A stretch of 64,000 bases of DNA. Origin: Sitta carolinensis. Its lineage: Eukaryota; Chordata; Aves; Passeriformes; Sittidae. How positions within the stretch are numbered: the first letter of the stretch is position 1; every line of letters begins with the position of its first letter. The DNA lies in NCBI GenBank assembly GCA_032173965.1, contig CM063283.1, positions 108,214,108-108,278,107 of the forward strand, read 5' to 3'. A program made the translations under genes and the position numbers. Positions 23,051 through 34,169 of the stretch are shown here, in pieces. Under the pieces are notes generated by a model that was given only the letters and a program-made list of their open reading frames with translations, did no database searches and was not told the DNA's origin.

Positions 23051-23530
23051 GACAATTAACAATTCTGTACCACAATTTTTCTCTGTCCTTCTACCCTTAG
23101 ATCAAGTGAAATTATTTTCTAGTCCCATTGCTTTCTTATTATGCACAGAGATAACAAAACTTACCTTGTTTTGTTAAGGATGTTTTAACTGTTTTCTGTT
23201 TTTAATCCAGACCTTCAGCACCAAGAGGGAACATTAGGAGGATAAGTGGTTTACATGCCAAGAGCCATTTCTTAATTGATAGACTATTTGGCTTTGAAGG
23301 ATTGTTTACAGATTATTTATCGTAGTCTCCAGTGTCCCATTCCATATCAAGAAGATGGACTGCAAATTCTTAATTCTACTTGCATGTCCTTTATGTGTTA
23401 AGAACCCATAAAACAAAGCACATGCATGCTTCAGGCTTGTAATAGTTTGATGAAGAGTTCTAAAATTTTCAAGCTGCCAGTCCATTTCAAAAGATGGATT
23501 ACTTCTCTTAGGGTTTCATCTACCTATTTC
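23050..23530. other. CNE-like block
   Basis: Repeat-free AT-rich DNA with TTCTTAATTGATAG near 23270, the FOX-type TGTTTAC at 23303-23309, AGATTATTTATCG just after it, and TTCTTAATTC near 23367. The nearby CR1 fragment begins 350 bp to the right, outside the block. Confidence 0.4.
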
Positions 23531-23876
23531 TGTCCTGATTATGTAACCACCCCGTATTTTGACTCCTGCTGCTGCCTCTGAGTAGCCCCCAGAGTTCAAG
23601 GGAGATGGTGTTGCTGCTTAGCACATAGGAGACAGGCAGCAATGAGCTGTATCTGCAGGAAGAGATCCTTAGGGAGGGACACCCTTGCAGCCCCAGTGTT
23701 TGTGCAGATGGCAGGCACAAAAAAGGCATGTGTCCACTCAAGTGGGTTTCATACTAAGCTTTCTGCAACCCAAAGCCATCATGTGGCAGGAAAGACAAAA
23801 CCATAATATGGTAGTGGGTATCACTGTGCTTAGGGTATCTACAGCACATCGTTGGAGAAAAGTCACCTATTTGATT

Positions 23877-24017
23877 ACAGAATCATTTAGGTTGGAAAAG
23901 ACCTTTCAGGTCATGGAGTCTAACCATTAACCCAGCATTGTGAAGCCCACACCTAAACCATGTCCCTAAGCACCACATTTACAGAGCTCTTAAATACCTC
24001 CAGGGATGGTGATTCAG
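23877..24017 (-). mobile_element. CR1 LINE 3' fragment
   Basis: Read on the plus strand it begins ACAGAATCATTTAGGTTGG, then AAAAGACCTTTCAGGTCAT, TAACCATTAACCCAGCA, AAACCATGTCCCTAAGC and AAATACCTCCAGGGATGG. This is the reverse complement of the 3' end of avian CR1. The copy is about 140 bp, 5'-truncated and dead. It supports a bird origin. Confidence 0.95.
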
Positions 24018-24019
24018 CA

Positions 24020-26520
24020 CAATATGCTGAGGTCCTACTGCCCTCATTTTGCAGTTGAACTCCGCAGGAGCGATGGGCAGCATTTCAAGTGAGACTCAGG
24101 AACAAAAATCTGTGTAATGGTTTCAAACCAGCCAAGGAAACTGTGGGAATGTCCAAGCGAGAGACCTGCTCCACAGCACAGCTACAGCTCAAGCAAAGCA
24201 GCAGCATGATCGGAGCAGGTCTTGCAGCCTCTTGCTCAACACTTGAAGGTACACAGGTGTGTGAATCTGCAAGGAGGGTTTTGTCTGTTCAGAGGGGAGG
24301 ACAAGTGCTTTCTGCTCTGGATCTCTGGAAGCCTGCATGGCTAAGGGACAGGGATGACTACCCCCAGGTTCCACCTGACAGCAAGGCTCCCCTGACACAG
24401 TTTCACACCAGCTCTAAAGTTCACACATTATAAAGCAAAACATGAGAACAAGAAAGCCTTTTTATTAGTACAACACTGGAGCTGGGAAAAACTTCCACTG
24501 TTGATAAACATAGGCAGGCTTCTCAGTATTTTTTGAAGGAAGAAAAATTACTCCTAACTGCCATGCTTTTCATCCTGTGGCAAGCCATGATGTGGATTAA
24601 ACAATATAGAAAGATGGTGTTTTAAGGTTCCCTTTTTCCCCTTCCCTTCCCTGCCAGTGAGTGGCCTTTATCAGCATTACAGCTGTGTAATTCCTCTAGT
24701 CCATCACAGTCCACACCTGACATTCAATTTCGGAGGAAGGAGGAGTTACAGCAGTTGAAGCCTCCTGGCTGGGGGTGTGCTGGCTTCTGCTCTTCCCACT
24801 GTTTGCACCTCCCACCAGGAGCGGTGCGACCCTCCCAGGGGTGGGAGGCTGAGATGCCCACGCTCAGGAGAAGGGGTGATGGCTGCTCCTGCTGGCTACT
24901 GTGGTGCAGAGGGGTGGAGAAAGCAAAGGGAGCAGCTCGAGGTACGTGCTGGTATAGGTTTGGTGTGTCAGGATACAGCCAATCCCAATCAGTGTAAGGT
25001 GGGCAAAAAGCAAGTTCAGATGGACACAGGTGCCCCACTCAGTGCCAGGGCAGATTTTGGGACTGGAGGTGCCTGGCTGGACCCTACACCTGCCCTGTCT
25101 GGGCACCCTGCACAACAGACATGCTGGACTTTGGCTGATCCTGCAGCCTGGAGCACAGCCAGGGCTTACTCCACGGGCCTTTGAAACCCCCACCCTCCCA
25201 GCAAGAGCAGAGGCCTTAAAGCAATCAGGGGTGGGGGAATGGAGGGGAGAGCACAGGAGAGGGCAGCAGGAAGGGAGCAAGGGGACAGCAGGAGGGGAAG
25301 AACACTCCTCACTGTCCAAGCCACAGGGTCCCCTCCTCCTCTTCCACCCTGCCAGAAAGAAGTGTTTGTTTATAGTGGATGAATTGCAGCCCCTGCACCT
25401 GTGGTTATCAGCTTCAATATATTTTAAATTTAACCTGCATCATCTATTTTTACATCAAGCAGAGAAATACGTTTTTCTCCAGCCTCAGGGCGGGGGCAGC
25501 AGCCCAGAGAGGGAAGCAGGGTTGGCTGGGGAAGCTTTACAGCCAGGCTGATGATCCAATTAAGTCAACAAAGCGCCCCAGTGATGTGATCTGAGGGTTC
25601 AGGAGCTGGGAGTAAAGAGGGAACTGTGGCAGAAGGCAAAGCCAAGCAAACATATGGAATAAGTTATGGGGGAGACGGTTGAGGCAAAGTGCAGAAATGA
25701 GTTCAAGAGATGCCTGGGTTTTTCTCAAGAGAAGGAAAAGGATTCGAGGGGGTCTGCTTGAAAAAGCAGGAAGGGGGGATTAAGATAAAGCCTGAAGATG
25801 GAAGCCTGCTGTGCTGACTGGCCTTTGCTTGTTCCCGGAGAGCATTTTTTGTCTTCTTTTTTTCTTTCCCTTTTCATTTGACTGTAGCAGGTATTAATGT
25901 AATTAAAAGATGCAGGAACTACTGGAGAGATCAGCAGTAAGTTAAGGGCACACAGAAGGGAGTAGGAGTGGGAGCTACCTAGCAACCGACGTACAGGAGC
26001 CAGTAAAATGTACAGACAGGCAACATCCAGGGGAAGGAAAACAAAGCCCAGGACCATGAAAGACAAGCTCAGATATTGCATCCCCAAAGTCCTGCAGTGG
26101 TGTGAGTGGGAGAACTGATGTCCATGCAGTGAGCTGAAGGATGCCAAACCAGCCCCAGGGTGCTTACACAAATTCTAACCTGCCCCCACCTCTCTGTTGC
26201 AGTGGCCTCGTGCCACAGCGTGGCCATGTCTGAGTTCTGGGCAGTGCTTCTCTAATGCCTGGGTGAGGGCTCAGCTCCCCTGGCTGGGAGGGCAGTGGCA
26301 GGCGAAGGAGCTGAGAACACAGGTGGGTGGCTGACAGGGCAGCAGGAGTGAAACCCTTTCTCTAAGTAGAAGGGCTATTTTGGCCTCTGTGTAATCCTTA
26401 GGGTTTACACCACCAGGAGAAGCCTGTCTGGTGGCTCCAAAGCCCCACCGCAGTGGGGGTGAGCTGTGGAAGGAGAGGAAGCTGGTCTGCAAAGAGTGTC
26501 TCTGCTATGCTTTGACCTGC
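24020..26520. other. Noncoding stretch, no gene recognised
   Basis: GC-rich at 24770-25330 with overlapping open frames on both strands (up to about 173 codons). They have no recognisable product. 25390-25490 is AT-rich. I see no repeat family here beyond the CR1 copy at the left edge. Confidence 0.5.
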
Positions 26521-26980
26521 TTAAGAGCTTTTTATAAAACTTATTTACAGTTAAAGCCACGCGACCTTTTATTTCAGGCAAGACCTCATGCTTGATCCTG
26601 TAATTGTGGCAAGATTTGTATTTTAAAGAATACAATGTTACAGAAAGTGACACTGGAGAAGTGCTTATCCTCTCTCTCACTGTGCTTTTGGGAAAGACAG
26701 GAGCCTTTCTCCAGCAAACCAACCCACTGTTTCCTTTTTGAACCTTCATTATGTGGGTTCATGAGGCTCATTATGAACCTTAAGTTCATAATTTTATTAT
26801 TTGGTGTAAAATTTGTTTGGCTTCAAAGCATGGTGAATTTTTCCAAATGGTCAAACAAAACCGGACAAGTTGTCTTTTTCAGTCACCAAGCTTTAAAATT
26901 ATATCACTTGCCCCACTTTGAAAATTTGCCCTGTGTATCCTTTCTTTGATGTGGGACTTTGTTTACTTGACTGTGTTACT
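26520..26980. other. CNE-like block
   Basis: Unique DNA with TTTTTATAAAACTTATTTAC near 26529, CCTGTAATTGTGG near 26597 and ATAATTTTATTATTTGG near 26789. CpG is scarce. Weaker than the other candidates because plain AT-rich DNA could look the same. Confidence 0.3.
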
Positions 26981-27234
26981 GTACTACAGAGTTTTTCACC
27001 CAGGTGAAAAGAGTTGAGAAACTATTTCTAAAAAAATATGGCATAATTAAAGAGTTGAGGGGTAAAGAGTGAGAAAGAAATTTTAGCCCTCCTGAGGCAG
27101 GTTGCTGTCTCTCCCAGAGTCACACATCACCTTGCCATGAGCTTTCTCCCAGGCCCTGGGCAGAAGCAGCTATGGGACTGAAAATGAGGGCCACAGCTCC
27201 AATGCACGTTTCAGGGCTCAACCCCACCCTTATT

Positions 27235-27282
27235 TTCATTTATTTATAAATATTTATATATTTTTATTTTTATATCTTGCAT
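27235..27282. repeat. AT-rich low-complexity tract
   Basis: Irregular TATTTATA words, with no fixed repeat unit. Confidence 0.75.
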
Positions 27283-27437
27283 GCTGCTCCATATTAACAC
27301 TGGTAGCTTCTGCCATGATGCCCCCTTGGTACTCTTGCATCATTAAAAATAAGTGCATTCGTGCTTGCAGGATCAGGAACTAGTTTTGAAGTAATGGATT
27401 TGTTGCAGAATTATAGCTAACTAGCTGTGTCTTCTGC

Positions 27438-27464
27438 AAAAAAAAAAAAAAATAAAAAAAAAAA
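27438..27464. repeat. A-rich homopolymer tract
   Basis: Fifteen A, one T and eleven A. No retrocopy body is recognised to its left. Confidence 0.9.
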
Positions 27465-27479
27465 TTGGTTATGCTGGTT

Positions 27480-27960
27480 TTTGAGTTTCAGGCCATTAAA
27501 AATTACCCAGAATGTACAGTCACTCAGTAGCAGCTTCGTAGATAAGGATTTAATTATAAGCCCTGCACTCACTTATACTCTTTGAATACCAAATGTATTT
27601 TGTGATTGCTTTCAGAGCACACTATTTTTTTTCCCCAGAAATTTGAAGGCAATTGAGCAATTTTACAGTCTGGAGTCCTGATTCAGCAGCCTTCCCTGTT
27701 CAGCAAAGAAATGATGTGCTTAATTCCAATGGGGCTTGGGCATATGCCTAATTGGGACCAATGTTTAAGATCACATTAAAATTAATATCTTAATTTTTGT
27801 ACCATTTTTGTGCCCCTGTGAGGAACACAATTTGGTTCCATGACTCAAACTTTTATATGATGAGGGTTTTGTTAAATCTCCACTTGGTTGCAGATGTTCT
27901 TGCAGGAACTGTACAAAGCCCAGAAGCTTTAATGGAAACAGTGGTTGGTATGTAAAATAC
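27480..27960. other. CNE-like block
   Basis: Unique AT-rich DNA with GGCCATTAAAAATTACCC, AAGGATTTAATTATAAGC, GTGCTTAATTCC and CATTAAAATTAATATC cores. CpG is nearly absent. A moderate candidate only. Confidence 0.33.
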
Positions 27961-28180
27961 TTTGAATATGTCCTATGTATTACAGCTTATGTATGTATGT
28001 ATGGTGTTTGAATACCATGTAGGTATTCAAAGGAGGAGGAAGAGAAAAGGAGAATTTGGAGATGCCCTTGGGGGGTTTAGCTGAGCAGTTCAGCATAAGG
28101 ACAGCTAAGAGCAGGCTCATAGCTGGAAATTTTCCCTGGATGATGACAACTTCCAGCTTCTCTCTGTTGTGAGGGTGGCT

Positions 28181-28274
28181 TGTGTTTTTTGGGTTTGGGG
28201 TTTTTTGTGTGTATGTGTCTGTGTGTGTTTTTGGGGTTGTGTTTGGGTGGGGTTTTTTTGCTTTTGTTTTTGCA
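28181..28274 (+). repeat. T/G-only low-complexity tract
   Basis: About 90 bp made almost only of T and G, including short TG repeats and GGGTTTGGGG words. The strand bias is strong. A TATG repeat of about four units lies 190 bp upstream (27988-28003). Confidence 0.8.
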
Positions 28275-28279
28275 GCATG

Positions 28280-29820
28280 CCTTCCTTGCTTTTGCCTTCC
28301 CTGTCTCACATCACAATTCTTGGAGATTTAATACCCACTGACTGTGTTGGAGACCCAGGTTCCAGTGCAAGCTCTGGTCAGCTAAAAGACTTGTACTCAG
28401 TCTTTCTTTGTCCTAATCATTTGGCTACTGGCCAGGCAGGCCTGATATTATATCTTCCTCCAGCTCTGGATTTAAGCAGAAATTCCATCCTTTTCTGTGA
28501 AAGTTTATAGCAGCTGCTGTTCTTCTGGGGAACAAATCAGATCTGATGAGCTTGCACTGTCTCATGGAAAAGCCATTTTATTCAAAAATTTCTAGGCAAG
28601 CTGGAGTCAGCACGCTGGGCTTCGTCCCAGTGCTCTGGATGATGCATGGTCTGAAGACTCTGGGGACTGTGCTGGGCTGCCAGCACCCTCTGACCTGGGG
28701 ATGACTGCAGAGCAGGATCCCTGTCCCTGAGATCTGCCCTTCCTGCTTTTACATCCAGTGGGATCAGGAGAGGAAAGGGTGATGGTAAACAGTGCCTGGA
28801 GAATATGTGGGAAGCATCAAGATCATTTAGCCAGGATGGGTTAAACAAACACTTGTGTGGTAAGCCCCCAGTGCTGCTGGCACATGTTCGGGGGCACTAA
28901 TGAAGATGTGTGGGGGATGCAGAGAATGCACATGGCAAATGGCTCCAGCAGCTTTGTCCTGCTTCCATCAGCTCCTCACCACTGGAGAAAAGGGTGACCA
29001 GCCAAGGGAAGGGACTCTGGCTACAGGTATGGTCAAGTGGGAGAGTACATCAGGTAAGAGGACCTCCTGTTTAGACAGGAGCTGTGATCTTGCACACCTG
29101 CACATTAAAGGGCAGCTAACTTCACCTGAATCCTCCCCAGCAGTACATTTGACAATTTTTTTCACCAGTGTGAAAGATAACTCCCCCAATTCTTGACTTC
29201 ATTACACCAAAATGCTTATGGGTGTATTACAGAGTCCTTACAATAACAGAGTTTTTACAGAGGTACAAATTACAGAGTCCTTTGTGCCTCTGCTGTCTGT
29301 GACTTGCCACAAAGAGAAAGATGAGGAGGACAGGACTCTGGAAGGGCCCTATCCCTCTGATCCTGAAGTGTCCCAGCTGCACAGCTTCACTCCATGTGTG
29401 TTCAATCTCCCTCTTCCCCTGCTGTTGGGGCACCAGCAAACTGAGCTGAAGTCCTGTGAGAACCACAGCTCTGAACCCACATATCACCCCAGAGCCACAA
29501 CATACTCATCCAGCATCCTGTGTGCTGCAAGTGCCAATGTACAGCCTGGCATATCTCATGTGCAGCTGTGCACTGGGTCTTGGGCTCTCTCAGAGCAGCC
29601 TGCTCGCTGAAGACCATGCTGTTAGCCCCCTAAATCACAGAGCATTTTCCTAGCATCTGCTCAGATCAGGAGAGTGCACTGCTGCCCAGTTCATTTAATG
29701 CCTCTTCTCCTGGAGGACTTCAAGCTTTGAGGGGCTGGACGTGGGGCAGTCCCCATGGAAGTACCCAAGGTAAACTCATCTCTGTTCCAACCCCTTGGTG
29801 AAAGCACAGCTGGGGACAGC
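28280..29820. other. Noncoding stretch, nothing specific seen
   Basis: Average composition with short open frames and no recognised gene, repeat or island. Confidence 0.5.
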
Positions 29821-29829
29821 AATGGATGA

Positions 29830-30038
29830 AAGGGCAGCTTTCCTTTAGGGAAGTTATTGCCAGCTCATTCTACTCTGCTGTACTGCAAGGTAGTACCTGG
29901 ATATTAAATGAGGAGTGTGGAGGTTTCCTCACCATTACAATAACACTGCAAACTGCTATGTTATTTATTGTCATATCATTTTTTGCCAAGGGCTTTAGCT
30001 CATCTATTGGTCGTTAGAAGCCGAAACGTTTGCAAAAC

Positions 30039-30072
<34 letters not shown>

Positions 30073-30330
30073 ATCTTGCACTGTTATTCCTCAGCTTCCA
30101 TTTCCAAGCACTCTACCTCAGGAACACGGTGAGACTGCCTGCACACAAAACACTGCCAGATGTAGAAAGCAAACGAGCTGAGAAAACGAAATGCTTTTTA
30201 TCATTTCTTTCAGCTAGAGTAATCGTACGTGTTACTCAGAACAATTGCAGGAATGAAATTTTCAGAGAGAAGTGTGATTTAGCTGAATTTCAAATTCCCT
30301 TTTTCTACTTCAAATTCCTTTTTGCTTGGG
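29830..30330. other. CNE-like region around a poly(A) run
   Basis: Left part: ACAATAACACTGC, TTATTTATTGTCATATC and GTTAGAAGCCGAAACG. Right part: CTAGAGTAATCGTACGTG and GAACAATTGCAGG, then two near copies of a TTCAAATTCC word (about 30290 and 30310). A 28-A run splits the two parts. The right part lies directly upstream of the CpG island. Confidence 0.35.
30044..30071 (+). repeat. Poly(A) run of 28
   Basis: The longest homopolymer in the window. It lies between two CNE-like pieces. No retrotransposon end or target duplication is recognisable, so slippage growth is as likely as retroposition. Confidence 0.9.
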
Positions 30331-30489
30331 CTGTCGCTTTTGGTGGGGGGTCCCACTGGCTGGAACTTGTGCCTATGGCTAGTCATCCTGAAGGGCCTCT
30401 TGGGCTTTCCATGACATGAACAACCCCAAAACACCAGCTCTGCCCGTCACCCACTTTCTTCTTTAGCAGCAGCCTGTGGCACAGCCTCT

Positions 30490-31190
30490 GAGAGCAAACA
30501 GCCGCAGCGCGCCGGCGTTCGCCTTGTGTTTGCTTTCCTCCCCCGCGAACAATTGACGCGTAATTGCAGAATATTTGGAGGAAGGGCAGAAATGAGGGTC
30601 AGGACCCCACAGCCCACGTCGGCCAGCTGGCCCTGCCGCTTTTACGTGACGTGAATGGGCAGCGATCCCGGGCTCAGCGCGGCCGTGGGAGGCGCGGGAT
30701 GGGCGGGATGGGGAGCGCCGGAGCGATCCCTGCGGACGGGCGGCGCTCCCGGGCTGTCCGCTGGGCACGGCCCGCTCGGCCCCTCTGCCTGCCACCAGCC
30801 CCTGGCTACCGGCTTTTGTCATGCAGATGATGTCCCTGCGCCGGCACCGTTGTCGAGCTCTTAATATTTAGCAGCCTGTCAGGCAGCTTAAATTAGTGTT
30901 TCTACAGAGCGGTCTCTGGGTTAGGGGCTGCTGCTAAAGGCATTTGCAGAGGCTCAAGTGCAAGGCAGTTCAGGCTTAAATGCGCAGGGTGGTGGGATTA
31001 AAAGCAGTGTTAAAAATGTGCCCTTCGTGACTCGCCTGGCAGCTCCAGGGGCCGGCGTGCGCGGTGATGAACGCCCGCAGCCGGCGGAGGGAAGCAGCCC
31101 GCCAGCAGAGCCGCAGCAGCGCACGCAGCTGGGCAGGGGATGCCCTCAGCCCCGGGGTCCCAGTACTGGTGCGAGCCCCCAAGCTCGCAC
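30490..31190. promoter_or_regulatory. Orphan CpG island
   Basis: I count about 40 CpG in 30501-30860, roughly 11 per 100 bp, in GC-rich sequence. A second dense part lies at 31028-31135. A CRE-like ACGTGACGT sits at 30644-30652. The island's right shoulder turns abruptly AT-rich (CTTAATATTTAGC near 30859). Such islands are usually promoters or poised developmental elements. No coding exon follows on either strand. An unannotated noncoding transcript, an untranslated first exon or a distal unmethylated element are all possible. The open frames of 70-160 codons here are explained by GC content. Confidence 0.75.
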
Positions 31191-31473
31191 ACACACAGGC
31201 AACTCTCCCCAAACCACGCTCCAGATGCAGACGAAACGCCCAGCGCTGCCCCACAGAGGACACTCGGACCCCAGACCAGCAGCCCAGCATTGCCCTGCCC
31301 CTTTGCTTGCTTCCCCCTGCCCAGACACCAGCTTCCCTGCCTCACTCCATGGGCCCTCCACCCCCCAGTCCAGTAACTCTTTCACTGGCCCCAGAAGCAG
31401 CCAGGATAGCACCTTAAGACCCATTTGCCTTAATTTTGCTGTACCATGAACTTTGCACACCCCAAACTCCCAC

Positions 31474-31509
31474 CCTGTATGTCCTACATATCCTGTATGT
31501 CCTATCTAT
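31474..31509. repeat. 18-bp tandem duplication
   Basis: Two copies of an 18-bp unit beginning CCTGTATGTCCTA, at 31474-31491 and 31492-31509, with few differences. Confidence 0.85.
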
Positions 31510-31539
31510 TCCAGACCGATGACATCGGGGAAAATGACC

Positions 31540-32040
31540 GTGTGCTTGTGCACAACCCAAGAATAATCCTGCCATGACCTAGGGTGGACCCGTGAGCCAG
31601 AAATAATAATTCCAAATATTTTAAACAGCCAGAGGAGACTGGCTGAGATAAAATGTCATGGGGAATACCCTGCCAGCACAAACAATATGAATTACAGAAT
31701 CAGTAACACAAAGTATCATTAACTGTTCTGGCCCCGCAAAAACAGGCTGTCTCAGCAGCCCGAAGGCAGCGTAGGGCGGTTTGAGAAGGGCAAGACTGGT
31801 GGCACAGAGGTATAGCTGAAAAGAAGCCAATTAGTGGTTTTGTTCATGGCTTTTGTGTGTTTCATGACCTCCCTGGTGGTGTATATTCTTCAGGGGTCGG
31901 GCTGACCTGGATTGCTGGGATTCAGATGTTAATTTTACTTTCGATGTGATGGAAGAAGTTGCCAGCCTGGCGTCTGGGAATAAGTATTGCTCCTCACCAG
32001 GTTGGAAAGGCAGCTTGGCATTCAAGGAAGCACATGGCCT
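31540..32040. other. CNE-like block (strong candidate)
   Basis: Repeat-free DNA with AATAATAATTCC, AAATATTTTAAAC, GTATCATTAACTG, GCCAATTAGTGG and GATGTTAATTTTAC cores. CpGs are retained near 31735, 31760, 31770, 31897, 31943 and 31971. It lies 350 bp beyond the CpG island, as enhancers near poised islands often do. Confidence 0.42.
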
Positions 32041-32329
32041 GGCCTGGCTGTTTCTAAGCTTAAGGCAAGCTTGTAGTGGCCAGGGTAGTAATTACATCAG
32101 ATTTTGAATATTTACTGAAAAAAAATTCCTGGTATGGAGCAGCTCTGGCTTTCCTCATGTTTCTCAGTCCATGTTCACTCCTATACCATGAAATTCCCAT
32201 TCTGCAGACAGAGGATTGTTTGTACAGGCTGGCTTCTCAGTGCAGCAGAGGTGAAAGCTGCACAGATATTTAACAGTAATAACCCTCACATTTGAGCACT
32301 TTACAGATATTTACTGCAGGCAGCAATAT

Positions 32330-32445
32330 CTCAGTTCTACAGATAGAGAGTTTAACAGAGACAAGGATAACCTGAATTGCCCAAGGTCCCAGAGGGGAAG
32401 CATGGTATGATATCAGAGCTGCAAGTCTGGTATCCTCCACCTTAC
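32330..32445 (-). repeat. Old MIR-type SINE relic
   Basis: Read on the plus strand, the words CTACAGAT, AACAGAGACAAGGATAA, GAATTGCCCAAGGTCCCAGA and ATCAGAGCTG occur in the order seen in a reversed MIR (acagatgagg, cacagagaggttaag, cttgcccaaggtcacac, ggcagagc). Divergence is high, as expected for an insertion older than birds. Upstream TTGAGCACTTTACAGATATT (about 32291) may be part of the same or a related CORE-SINE or L2 relic. The tRNA-derived end is not intact. Confidence 0.55.
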
Positions 32446-33449
32446 AGACCCATGCAAATCCTGTTAGACAAAACCTTTCTATATTGAAAAGTCTCTCTTT
32501 GGTGAAAACCAGTGATCCAGCTCCTGTCCTGTGTCCATTTGGCAAATTGCTTCTCTCACCCTATGAACTCCTTTTGAAATCTGTCCTGAACACCCATGGC
32601 TCTAAATGTTTATCAGTTCCAGGTGACCACCAGTCAGAAGTATTTTTAAAACTTGTCAGGAATGAATAGTTTATTTTTAAAATGCTGGAATATTCAACAA
32701 GATAAAACCCATTTGCTTAGAGCAAATGCAGCTAATCAGCTCAGTAATGCATCGTTTTGATAGAAAGCTCTCCCTTCTTTGCTTGGTAAATATGGCATAC
32801 ATTATTCCTTTCTGCATGATGATGTTAAATAACGGAAACATGCTGCAGACAGAGTGGGTTCCTGTGCTGCTGATTTGATTCAGGCAGTTTTCAGATGACA
32901 AGATCTCAGATTCAGGAGGAATGTCGTGACTACCTGTGGGGGTTACGAGCATTCCAGCCACTGCCTGCCTGCCTTGATGTCCTTGGAGCCTCCACTTGGC
33001 CCAGAGTTCATTAATTTTAGGTTTCAGGAAGGGCTGTGGGGTTTACAGATTAGGTTTTCTACGCGACTCCCATTCTGTGGGAAATGGTCAACAACAGCAA
33101 AACCTTGTGTGACCCCCACCAAGCTTCTGGACTCCTAATACAGAGGCAAACAGAGGGATGCAGGCAGGCAGGATTAGCTGGCAAGCACACCCAGTTGTGA
33201 TGTAGGAAGAGCCAGAGGACGGGAGTTTGTGGGCGAACATGCTGGCACGGCTTAATCAGATGTTCATTCCAAGGAGGGAAGGAGCTGGCTGCAGCCTGCA
33301 TAGGATGCTGGCAGCAAGGAAAGGCAGAGATCCACTCCCCAATCTGCTCTGCAGAGAGCCAGGATGTGATTTGGGGTGTAAAGCTGTATTAGTGTCCAAA
33401 GTGCTGCTTGGCTCACACAGGAATCCTTTGTGTCCTTAATGAAGGGAAA

Positions 33450-33845
33450 AAGCAGGGCTTTATTCTGAAGCTTTGTGTATAATCAGATGCCATGTTGTAA
33501 GGCTCTGGAAAACACACCAGAAATAATAATTGGGAGGAAATAAAAGGTTTAGTTCAAAACAGTGTGTGATTTAAATAAGAAGTGAAAAAGAAAGTGCGCA
33601 GGATTTGAGCATCGGAAGAATAGAACTTTTAATTCATTTGCATTGAGATTACAGGAGGAGGGGCAGCATTTAAACTGGTATAAAAAACTAGTTTAGATGT
33701 AAATGAGAGATAATGGTCTTTGGTAAGGAAATAAGAAGGGGGATGAACTTTGGCCGTCAGGAGCCCGAAGAAAGTACTGGTGTAGTCACTGGAGCTGGAA
33801 GCCCCTGATGCAGTAATTAGCAATGAGTTTGCAGATCTCAGCACC
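33450..33845. other. CNE-like block (strong candidate)
   Basis: Repeat-free DNA with AAATAATAATTGGG, GTGTGATTTAAATAAG and GAACTTTTAATTC cores. These are followed by the octamer ATTTGCAT (33636-33643), TTTAAACTGG, AACTAGTTTAG and GCAGTAATTAGC. Homeodomain and POU sites only 12 bp apart resemble classic neural enhancer cores. Conservation remains untested. Confidence 0.43.
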
Positions 33846-34169
33846 GGTGGAACAAAAGGGCATCACTGTGGAGCTGGGCTGCCAGCTGGGAGAAGGGGAG
33901 GTGAGCTGGCATGCCACAAGGGTTCATTACCCAGCAGTTTACAGAGGGGAAAAGAAAAGATCCGAGGCTGCAGCCTGGGGCAGGCATAAAAGCAATCTAG
34001 GGTTTGTGGGGTTTAACAGTTCCCAGAGCCCTGGCATTTTCAGCTGAAATATTCCCTCAGCAACTGAGCCAAAGGGGCCAGCATTTTTCAATAGGTCTTG
34101 CGATGCCCATGGAGACAAGTGCTGCTATTCTTTAACCCTTAAAGGTTCAGTTGATTAGTTTGGAGCGGG

